From DASUFE01 sp036274675 (lineage in GTDB: Bacteria > Pseudomonadota > Gammaproteobacteria > HTCC5015), in NCBI GenBank assembly GCA_036274675.1, contig DASUFE010000114.1, positions 1-5,008 on the forward strand: 5,008 nucleotides of DNA, given 5' to 3'. The position numbers were made by a program, and so were the translations under genes. This document shows, piece after piece, positions 1 through 5,008 of this stretch. The notes beneath the pieces are model-generated. The model had not been told where the DNA came from. It saw only the letters and a program-made list of their open reading frames with translations, and did no database searches. Position 1 is the first letter of the stretch. Each line of letters opens with the position of its first letter.

Positions 1-1
1 C

Positions 2-1789
2 ACGCAACAGATTGAGATCAATGGTGGGGCGGCTGAGACGACGACCTATGGCTACGATAACAATGACCGCCTGACCCAGGTTACGTACCCCGATCAAACC
101 ACGACTTACACCTACGACGATGCCTATAACCGCCGGACTGAAAGGACCACGGCCGGCGCCAGCCTCACCGAGAACAAAACCTATTCCTATAACAATCGGA
201 ATCAGGTCACCGGTATCACCGACTCCGTCAGTGGAGAAGTCATCGGCTACACCTACGACGCCAACGGCAACCGAATTCAAAAAACTGTCATTGCGAGCGG
301 AGCGACGCAATCTACCGACTTCGTCTACGATGTACGCGACCAGCTGCGCGAAATCCTGAGCGGTGGCTCCTCCATCGGCCAGTTCCTCTACGACTACCAG
401 GGCCTCCGAGTCCGCAAGCAGACCGCGGCCGAAACCGCGCGCTACGTCTACGACGACCAGAGCGTACTCCTGCAAACGGACGATGCCGGCAACACGCTTT
501 CCAAATACGACTACGGCCCGGATCATTTACTTTCATTGAATAACGTCACCGAAGGCACTCAGTTCTATCTGTTCGATGCCTTGGGTTCCGTCACCAACCT
601 GATCAAACCCGGCGGCGCGATCCAAGCGCGCTACCAGTACGACGCCTGGGGCACTATTCGAAACAAAGTGGGCGATTCGGAAAACGTCTTCGGCTTCACC
701 GGCCATGAGATGGACACCGAATCCGGCCTTATCTACATGAAGGCACGATTCTACGATCCGGATCTGGGGCAGTTCCTATCGCAAGACTTGTTTGAGGGCG
801 CAACCGATACGCCGCCTTCCTTGCACAAGTATTTGTATGCCTACGAAAATCCAACGGTTTATACCGACCCGGATGGAAACGAGACCAAGACTTACAAATA
901 TGTTGATGAGAATGGTGTAACAAACTACAGCCAAACACCGCCTCCGGTAAGTCAGGAAGACATTGAGCGGAATAGCGATGAAAATCAGCAACTCCTTGAC
1001 CAAGAGCCTACTGAAGATCCAATCGAGCTTTCGAAACAGCAGCTGCGTGAAGAACAGAAACGCCGTTCTGAGGTTGTGGAAGATGAGCATGGTGTTGGAA
1101 CCAAGGGAGGCGTATCCCCAGACTGTGGCGAAGATGTGGCCTGTGAAGTTAATGCAGAAACAGAAAAGTATTCTGCTGGTCCTGCAAGAAGGTTTGCAGA
1201 GGGCGCATCAAAAGGTGCTGATGTAGTTGATGTTGTTGTAACGCCGGATGAAACGACCGCAATAATGATTGTAGCACCAGAGGCGGGTGTTATTGCTAAG
1301 GGAAAAAAGGTAAAGAGAGCATTAAATGCGGCGGATGAAATAAATGATGTTCGGAAGGCTGGAAAGGTTGAGACGAAGATAAATAATGCCATTGAGAGTA
1401 GCACTGCCAAGAGTTGGAAGCAAACTACTGTTCTAGATAGAACTGTTTATAAGAATGATAATTTAATTGACCCTTTAAAGATGGATAAAGAAGGCAGAAC
1501 AAATGTACAAAGAATGAAAAATGGGTTGGCTCCAATTGGCCCTGATGGTGAGTCAGTAGAGCTCCATCACACTGTGCAACAAGAGTATATGGGATTTAGT
1601 GGACAAAGAGGTCCGTTGGCGGAGGTTTCAGCCGATTTTCATAATGATAACTATAACGCTATCCATATTTATAGAAAGAATGATCCTGATTATATTAGTT
1701 GGAGAAAACTTCATCCTGATCAAGCCCGGGAATATGATGCTTATAGAAGGGCATATTGGGTTGAGCGTGCAAAGGATTTTGAAAAATGA
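2..1789 (+). CDS. RHS/YD-repeat polymorphic toxin, C-terminal part, with LHH (HNH/ENDO VII-type) nuclease tip; 5' partial
   Basis: The frame is open from base 2 to the TGA at 1787-1789 (595 residues visible); the start is upstream of the window. Residues about 16-220 are tandem YD repeats (YGYDNNDRL, YTYDANGNR, FVYDVRDQL, YQYDAWGT). The RHS core follows at about 231-292 (GFTGHEMD, ARFYDP at 248-253, NPTVYTDPDG at 283-292). RHS proteins form a shell that encloses and delivers a variable C-terminal toxin. After the core come a DUF4124-like motif (296-314), a charged Gln/Glu-rich linker (to about 360), an Ala/Val-rich stretch and the toxin domain. The toxin has RMKNGLAPIGPDG, VELHH (H522, H523), GPLAEVS (537-543), H547 and H555, and a final RRAYWVERA. 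This is the LHH nuclease pattern, so I infer it cuts nucleic acid in competitor cells. GC content drops sharply after the core. The next gene is its likely immunity protein, with overlapping stop and start. The RHS call is very secure; the LHH family call is strong but made by eye. Confidence 0.95.
   Translation, partial: TQQIEINGGAAETTTYGYDNNDRLTQVTYPDQTTTYTYDDAYNRRTERTTAGASLTENKTYSYNNRNQVTGITDSVSGEVIGYTYDANGNRIQKTVIASGATQSTDFVYDVRDQLREILSGGSSIGQFLYDYQGLRVRKQTAAETARYVYDDQSVLLQTDDAGNTLSKYDYGPDHLLSLNNVTEGTQFYLFDALGSVTNLIKPGGAIQARYQYDAWGTIRNKVGDSENVFGFTGHEMDTESGLIYMKARFYDPDLGQFLSQDLFEGATDTPPSLHKYLYAYENPTVYTDPDGNETKTYKYVDENGVTNYSQTPPPVSQEDIERNSDENQQLLDQEPTEDPIELSKQQLREEQKRRSEVVEDEHGVGTKGGVSPDCGEDVACEVNAETEKYSAGPARRFAEGASKGADVVDVVVTPDETTAIMIVAPEAGVIAKGKKVKRALNAADEINDVRKAGKVETKINNAIESSTAKSWKQTTVLDRTVYKNDNLIDPLKMDKEGRTNVQRMKNGLAPIGPDGESVELHHTVQQEYMGFSGQRGPLAEVSADFHNDNYNAIHIYRKNDPDYISWRKLHPDQAREYDAYRRAYWVERAKDFEK
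1771..1776 (+). promoter_or_regulatory. Ribosome binding site of the immunity gene, inside the toxin gene
   Basis: AAAGGA lies nine bases before the ATG at 1786 and within the last codons of the toxin gene. With the ATGA stop/start overlap this suggests translational coupling, so the immunity protein would be made whenever the toxin is. Confidence 0.6.
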
Positions 1790-2259
1790 GCGCAAAATAT
1801 ATTGATGAAGCTATTTCTAAGATTGATGCCTCTGGCGCAGAACGACCTTTTCTACAAAGTAAACTCCGAGTAGATCAAAGCCAGATCATTGATGCCGAGA
1901 AAGTCGTTGGCTTTTCTTTTCCGGAATCATTCCGCTATTTTTTGTATAGCTACGGGAGTGGTGATTTTAAAGGAATTGAGTTTTACGGTTTGGTTCCGGG
2001 GAATAATGATCTTGAAGAAATCCCTAATTCTTTGTGGCTCACAATGAAACATAGGCGTAAACAAAATCTTCCGGATGATTTATATATCGTCGAAAATCTT
2101 GGCGATGGGTCGCTGGCATGTCTATTGTTATCACAGCGCGTTAAAGACGAATGCCCCGTGATTCTTTGGGATTACAGTGAGGGCCGAAAAGGTCGCCCTC
2201 ATGTTCTGGCGGGAAGCTTTGGTGAATATTTTTATCAAAGAATAATTGAAGTCCTATGA
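1786..2259 (+). CDS. SUKH (SMI1/KNR4) family immunity protein
   Basis: This 157-residue cytoplasmic protein has no signal peptide or membrane segment. It shows the SUKH pattern: an N-terminal helix, then AEKVVGFSFPESFRYFL (37-53) with the conserved hydrophobic-G-x-x-FP-x-x-FR-x-FL core, YGSG (56-59), EFYGL (65-69), LGDGS (105-109), CPVILWDY (123-130) and a closing SFGEYFYQRI (144-153). SUKH proteins are the commonest immunity proteins of bacterial polymorphic toxin systems and often accompany HNH-type nuclease toxins, so the likely role is to bind and block the LHH tip of the preceding RHS protein in the producing cell. The ATG overlaps the toxin stop codon (ATGA), and its low GC content matches the toxin tip rather than the RHS body, so the two probably moved as one cassette. 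The family call is by eye. The pairing with this toxin rests on adjacency. Confidence 0.9.
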   Translation: MSAKYIDEAISKIDASGAERPFLQSKLRVDQSQIIDAEKVVGFSFPESFRYFLYSYGSGDFKGIEFYGLVPGNNDLEEIPNSLWLTMKHRRKQNLPDDLYIVENLGDGSLACLLLSQRVKDECPVILWDYSEGRKGRPHVLAGSFGEYFYQRIIEVL

Positions 2260-2264
2260 TTAAA

Positions 2265-2296
2265 CGACCTGTGCCCTTTAACAATAAAGGGGGTCG
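2265..2296 (+). terminator. Hairpin after the toxin/immunity operon, possible terminator
   Basis: CCCTTTA (2274-2280) pairs perfectly with TAAAGGG (2285-2291) across an ACAA loop. CGACC (2265-2269) can extend the stem with GGTCG (2292-2296) if TGTG is bulged out. It begins six bases after the immunity stop codon. The T-rich runs (ATTTTAGATTTT) start only about seven bases beyond the stem, so it is not a classic intrinsic terminator. It may instead be part of a mobile-element end. Confidence 0.45.
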
Positions 2297-2307
2297 GAGT
2301 CAATTTT
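2290..2307 (+). repeat. Motif resembling the flank of REP-associated (Y1) transposase elements
   Basis: The sequence GGGGTCGGAGTCAATTTT resembles a motif that I recall recurring beside REP-associated tyrosine transposase genes in proteobacterial genomes, usually after AAAGGGGTC. No transposase gene is present here, so this would be a solitary remnant or target. The identification is from memory and has one extra G in the G-run compared with the form I recall. Confidence 0.35.
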
Positions 2308-2341
2308 AGATTTTCGATATTAGCTGGAATTTGAAATTTGG

Positions 2342-2357
2342 CGCGGGCACCGCGAGG
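2342..2357 (+). promoter_or_regulatory. Triloop hairpin abutting the GAGG ribosome binding site of the small exported protein gene
   Basis: CGCGG (2342-2346) and CCGCG (2350-2354) form a five-pair stem around a GCA loop. The last G of the stem is the first G of the GAGG Shine-Dalgarno sequence (2354-2357), five bases before the ATG at 2363. The hairpin could limit ribosome access. The GAGG decides the start at 2363. Confidence 0.45.
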
Positions 2358-2362
2358 TTAAT

Positions 2363-2749
2363 ATGAAAGGTTGGAAATTTTACATGCTGGCTCTGTTGCT
2401 GGGATCGCAGGTCGCGATAGCAGGCGAGACTTTGCAGGATATTACGGTGCTGGCTTTGAGCGCGCCGGATGGGCGGGCGGTGGTGAGACTTCCGGATGAC
2501 AAGATGCAGGTATTGAAACCCGGCGATGCGGTCGATGGCACGCAGGCAAAAGTGCTGCAGGTGCTGGCGGACAAGCTGGTGCTGGAGGAAACGGTTGCCG
2601 ACGAGAAGTCCGGCGAGAAGAGGCGGGAAACCGTTTGGCTGTATAAGGCGGTAGACGGCAAGTCGCGGATCGAACGCTTGCTGCGGGTGCTGCCCAAGGG
2701 TGAACAGCCGGTACATGAGGCGGCCAAGGCGGTAAAAGGGCGTCATTGA
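2363..2749 (+). CDS. Small exported protein with PilP/GspC-like beta pattern, function unknown
   Basis: The protein has 128 residues. It opens with a clear Sec signal peptide: MKGWK, a hydrophobic core FYMLALLLGSQVA, and a likely cleavage after AIA at residue 20. That predicts a soluble periplasmic protein of about 108 residues. The mature part has alternating beta-type segments: DITVLALSAPDGRAVVRL, MQVLKPGDAV, AKVLQVLADKLVLEET, then TVWLYKA. The order 'value bound to a Gly turn, L-K-P-G-D, then V-L-x-V-x-x-D-x-L-V-L-E-E' resembles PilP and the GspC homology region, which are periplasmic linkers of type IV pilus and type II secretion machines. No pilus or secretion genes are visible nearby, so this may be a stand-alone relative. 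GAGG five bases upstream supports the start. GC content is high, unlike the immunity gene before it. The gene call is secure; the fold resemblance is tentative. Confidence 0.85.
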   Translation: MKGWKFYMLALLLGSQVAIAGETLQDITVLALSAPDGRAVVRLPDDKMQVLKPGDAVDGTQAKVLQVLADKLVLEETVADEKSGEKRRETVWLYKAVDGKSRIERLLRVLPKGEQPVHEAAKAVKGRH

Positions 2750-2768
2750 GCTTCGGTCGTTGCGCTTA

Positions 2769-2829
2769 ACCTCCTTCTCCCCTTCAGGGGCGCTGGGGAA
2801 AGCCCTGCATAGAAACAGTAATGAGGGTG
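2769..2829 (+). repeat. Degenerate REP-like palindromic repeat, forward copy
   Basis: This contains CTCCTTCTCCCC, a TTCA loop and GGGG (CCCC 2779-2782 with GGGG 2787-2790), a further GGGGAAAG, and ATGAGGGTG at 2821-2829. It resembles the widespread proteobacterial intergenic repeat of the form CCTTCTCCC-loop-GGGAGAAGG followed by GATGAGGGTG, but the right arm is poorly kept. It starts 20 bases after the stop codon of the small exported protein, so it could also act as a transcript end. Confidence 0.5.
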
Positions 2830-2848
2830 TTTTGGCAGAATTTTTCAT

Positions 2849-2890
2849 CACCCTCACCCATACCCTTTCCCTGTGCAGGGAGAGGGAAGA
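2849..2890 (-). repeat. REP-like palindromic repeat, reverse copy facing the first
   Basis: CACCCTCACCCATA is followed by a strong hairpin: CCCTTTCCCTG (2863-2873) pairs with CAGGGAGAGGG (2876-2886), eleven pairs with one G-U. The order CACCCTC then palindrome mirrors the forward copy, which has palindrome then GAGGGTG. The two copies thus face each other, with GAGGGTG (2823-2829) and CACCCTC (2849-2855) exactly complementary across a 19-base T-rich spacer. This pairing could make a larger bidirectional structure. Confidence 0.55.
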
Positions 2891-2950
2891 AAGGATTCAG
2901 CGCTAGCTGGTCCATTTTTAATTTGGAGATGGGCGCTAACTCGGACGAGT

Positions 2951-2967
2951 GAATGCAGAGAGCATTC
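2951..2967 (+). other. Short hairpin in the leader of the metalloprotease-toroid gene
   Basis: GAATGC (2951-2956) and GCATTC (2962-2967) are perfect inverted repeats with an AGAGA loop. It lies 64 bases before the next start codon, in sequence without a supported gene. It could be an operator half-site pair or a transcript hairpin. I see no convincing -35/-10 promoter around it. Confidence 0.3.
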
Positions 2968-3001
2968 GGTTTATCAGGGAGTTGAGGCTTAATTCGATAA
3001 C

Positions 3002-3024
3002 GCGCCGCGATACGCGGCGCAGGG
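3002..3024 (+). promoter_or_regulatory. Perfect GC-rich triloop hairpin abutting the AGGG ribosome binding site of the large exported protein gene
   Basis: GCGCCGCG (3002-3009) pairs perfectly with CGCGGCGC (3013-3020) around an ATA loop. The AGGG Shine-Dalgarno sequence (3021-3024) starts at the next base, seven bases before the ATG at 3032. Placement suggests control of translation or of RNA stability. An in-frame TAA at 2990 bounds any upstream extension, and GTG at 3026 is the only close alternative start; it lies too near the AGGG. Confidence 0.5.
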
Positions 3025-3031
3025 TGTGAGT

Positions 3032-5008
3032 ATGTGGGGGCTTAAACAAAGAGCGCGCTGGGTGTTGGCAGGCTTGCTGGTCTGCACCGGTTCCGCATGG
3101 GCGGACAGTACGGCCGTGCTCGAAACATTCCCCGAAACCGGCGCCTTCTCGGCCCATTACCGGGAAGATCGCGGCGCGGTTTCAGTCATCGACTTCGCCG
3201 GCAATTACAACAAGACGGTGAACAGCCGCGATAACCTCGAGCCGCGCGCGGTGGTGGCGCGCGAGTTCTTCCGCACGCACGCGGATAATTACGATTTCCT
3301 GGTGGTGTTCACCACTTTCGAGTTCAATTCGGGGGACGCCGCCGCTTTTCATCTGGGTCTGCAAAATCATATAAAGGGAATCGGTCTGCCGCAGTATGAC
3401 CATTCCACGCTGTTCGGCAGCAAGGGCCGCCTGGGGGGCTACATCGATATGGCGGCCTTGAGCCGCTGGGTGATGGACCCGCTGCGTCCGGAATTCGAGC
3501 GCGTTCTCGCGGTGATGGGGCATGAGATGCTGCATCAATGGTCAGGTAACGTGCGCTTCGACCAGGGTCAGGGGCCGGAAACGGCGCTGCTCGGCGATGA
3601 CGACTCGCACTGGAGCGATCTGCTGGATACCAATGCCTCTGTGTTGTACGGGCACAAGTGGCGTGATAATCATGATGGAACCTTCACCTCGGAAGGCTTC
3701 CGCAAATTTTTAAGCCCGCTGGATCTGTATCTTGCGGGATTGTATCGCGCGGATGAAGTGCCGCCGATGACCTTGATCGTCAACCCGGCGCTGGACCCGC
3801 GAGTGACGCCGGAGCAGGGCTTACTGGTGCATGGGACCACGATCAGCGGCACGGCGCGCACCATCAGCATTCAGGATATCATCACGGCCGAGGGCGAGCG
3901 CATACCCGCAGCCGCCGACTCACAGAAAAATTTCCGCCTGGGCTTTATTCTGCTGACGCCGGCGGATCAGGAGGTTTCGGAGAGTCAGATCGCAGGGATT
4001 GAAGCGGTGCGGCGCAGTTTTACTGAAAGGTTCGCGATCTGGACCGGCGGCCGCGGCACGGCCGAGGCTTTCCCCGAAGCGCTCCCGGAATTTTCGACCG
4101 GTACGCCGGGCACGATCGGCGGCGGCGATTTGCGCGTCGATCCATTGAGCCTGGCGCAAGGTTTCGCCTGGCTGCGCGGGCGGCAACAGACGGAGGGTTT
4201 CTGGCGCGACAAGACCACGACTGTTATGCGCGACACCGCGGTATCGCTGGATGTGCTGTCGCGCTTCGACAGCGCCTTCGTGCGCAAATCGGACGCGCTG
4301 AACTGGCTGGGCACGCAGCAGACGGCGAACGTCGACTACCTGGCGCGGCAGGCGCGCATTCTGGCGGCTGGCGGACGCGCGACGGAAGCGGCGGCGCTGC
4401 GCGCACAGCTTCTGGCGCTGCGTAACGGCGATGGCGGCTGGGGCCTTAACGCCGGCTTCGCCAGCGATCCGCTGGACAGCGCCCTGGCTGTGCTGGCGCT
4501 CGCCGGGCAGCCGGATGCGCCCGTCACCACGGTCAGCGCCGCAGCCGATTATCTGGCCGCGCAGCGGAACAGCGACGGCGGCTGGGGTAACCGGCCGGAT
4601 TCGCCGAGCCGCACCAGCGTAACCGCAACCGTTGTGCGCGCCTTGCACGCGGCGGGCCGGGATGTTGCTCCCCTCACCGTAAGCTTCCTGGCCGGACGGC
4701 AGAACCCCGACGGCGGTTTCGGCGACAGTCCCAGCACGGCGCACGATACCGCGAATGTGCTGCAGGTCTTGATGGAACTGGATGCGCTGGCAAGCGTCCG
4801 CACCGCGGATGCCTCCAACTATCTATATACACGGCAGACAGTGGACGGCAGCTGGGAGGGCAGCACCTACGCGACTGCCTCGGTGCTGGCTGCGTTGCAG
4901 CGTTTCAATTTGCCGAACTGGGCGCTCGAATCCCTTGAGTTGCAGCCGGCCGCTCCCATCGATGGCGACCGGGTGAACGTGACTGCGCGCGTGCTCAACG
5001 ATACTGCG
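3032..5008 (+). CDS. Exported putative zinc metalloprotease fused to QW-repeat alpha-toroid and CARDB-like domain; 3' partial
   Basis: The frame is open from ATG 3032 to the window edge (659 residues). Residues 1-24 are a signal peptide ending AWA; C18 is not in a lipobox. Residues about 35-330 form a protease-like domain with YDFLVVFTTFEF (88-99), a zinc-binding HEMLHQW (H164, E165, H168), possible third ligands E183, D189-191 or H193 (DDDSHW), and SPLDLYLAGL (228-237), a segment I associate with secreted metalloprotease-like proteins. From about 375 the protein carries QW-like motifs: QQTEGFW (385-391), RNGDGGW (464-470), RNSDGGW (512-518), QNPDGGF (557-563) and QTVDGSW (602-608). The last four are 45-48 residues apart, as in prenyltransferase/squalene-cyclase alpha-toroids. 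The catalytic DxDD of cyclases is not seen, so the toroid is probably structural or binding. From about 632 (LESLELQPAAPIDGDRVNV) a CARDB/Ig-like beta domain seems to begin. I infer a large secreted or surface protein; substrate unknown. Confidence 0.88.
   Translation, partial: MWGLKQRARWVLAGLLVCTGSAWADSTAVLETFPETGAFSAHYREDRGAVSVIDFAGNYNKTVNSRDNLEPRAVVAREFFRTHADNYDFLVVFTTFEFNSGDAAAFHLGLQNHIKGIGLPQYDHSTLFGSKGRLGGYIDMAALSRWVMDPLRPEFERVLAVMGHEMLHQWSGNVRFDQGQGPETALLGDDDSHWSDLLDTNASVLYGHKWRDNHDGTFTSEGFRKFLSPLDLYLAGLYRADEVPPMTLIVNPALDPRVTPEQGLLVHGTTISGTARTISIQDIITAEGERIPAAADSQKNFRLGFILLTPADQEVSESQIAGIEAVRRSFTERFAIWTGGRGTAEAFPEALPEFSTGTPGTIGGGDLRVDPLSLAQGFAWLRGRQQTEGFWRDKTTTVMRDTAVSLDVLSRFDSAFVRKSDALNWLGTQQTANVDYLARQARILAAGGRATEAAALRAQLLALRNGDGGWGLNAGFASDPLDSALAVLALAGQPDAPVTTVSAAADYLAAQRNSDGGWGNRPDSPSRTSVTATVVRALHAAGRDVAPLTVSFLAGRQNPDGGFGDSPSTAHDTANVLQVLMELDALASVRTADASNYLYTRQTVDGSWEGSTYATASVLAALQRFNLPNWALESLELQPAAPIDGDRVNVTARVLNDTA

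Noticed and set aside
536..538. TTG as a start codon of a 417-residue gene
   Set aside because: The same frame is open without a stop back to base 2 and encodes continuous YD repeats, so this TTG is an internal Leu codon.
707..715. GHEM in the RHS core as a possible metalloprotease motif
   Set aside because: It is part of the standard GFTGHExD segment of the RHS core and lacks the second His of HExxH.
985..1410. Minus-strand open frame of 141 codons with Ser/Thr/Ala-rich sequence
   Set aside because: It is antisense to the linker of the RHS toxin and has low-complexity composition.
2316..2336. GATATTAG and TTGAAA as promoter elements for the gene at 2363
   Set aside because: The boxes are in the wrong order, or have no partner at 16-18 bases.
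2306..2857. Minus-strand open frame of 183 codons
   Set aside because: It lies opposite the well-supported exported protein gene and crosses the palindromic repeats. No recognisable motif or ribosome site supports it.
3920..4744. Minus-strand open frame of 274 codons
   Set aside because: It is antisense to the metalloprotease-toroid gene, is Arg/Ala-rich as expected of a GC-rich shadow frame, and has no domain pattern.
1..5008. CRISPR array, tRNA, rRNA
   Set aside because: No regularly spaced direct repeats and no recognisable tRNA or rRNA sequence were seen on either strand.

Overview
The window looks like a chromosomal accessory region of a fairly GC-rich Gram-negative bacterium. I infer a gammaproteobacterium, because of the Sec-type signal peptides, a PilP/GspC-like periplasmic protein, a DUF4124-like motif and dispersed C/G-rich palindromes; nothing fixes a genus. 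All supported genes lie on the plus strand.

Region 1 (2-2259) is the end of a polymorphic toxin locus. A large RHS/YD-repeat protein enters from the left with its start outside the window. It runs through the RHS core (ARFYDP ... NPTVYTDPDG) and ends in a C-terminal toxin module that matches the LHH branch of the HNH/ENDO VII nucleases. Its stop codon overlaps the start of a SUKH (SMI1/KNR4) gene, the expected immunity protein. Composition falls from about 60% GC in the RHS body to about 28-42% GC in the toxin tip, and the immunity gene is similarly AT-rich. This is the usual mark of an exchanged toxin/immunity cassette. A hairpin and a short motif resembling the flanks of REP-associated transposase elements follow the operon.

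Region 2 (2260-5008) returns to high GC. It holds a small exported protein of 128 residues with a PilP/GspC-like beta pattern, then an intergenic stretch with two degenerate palindromic repeats facing each other, then a large exported protein that runs off the right edge. That last protein (3032-5008, 659 residues visible) combines a signal peptide, a putative zinc metalloprotease domain (HEMLHQW), at least five QW-like motifs of a prenyltransferase/squalene-cyclase-type alpha-toroid, and what looks like the start of a CARDB/Ig-like domain.

Both Region 2 genes have a GC-rich hairpin with a three-base loop directly against the ribosome binding site. A functional link between the small exported protein, the metalloprotease-toroid protein and the RHS toxin is possible but is inferred only from proximity.
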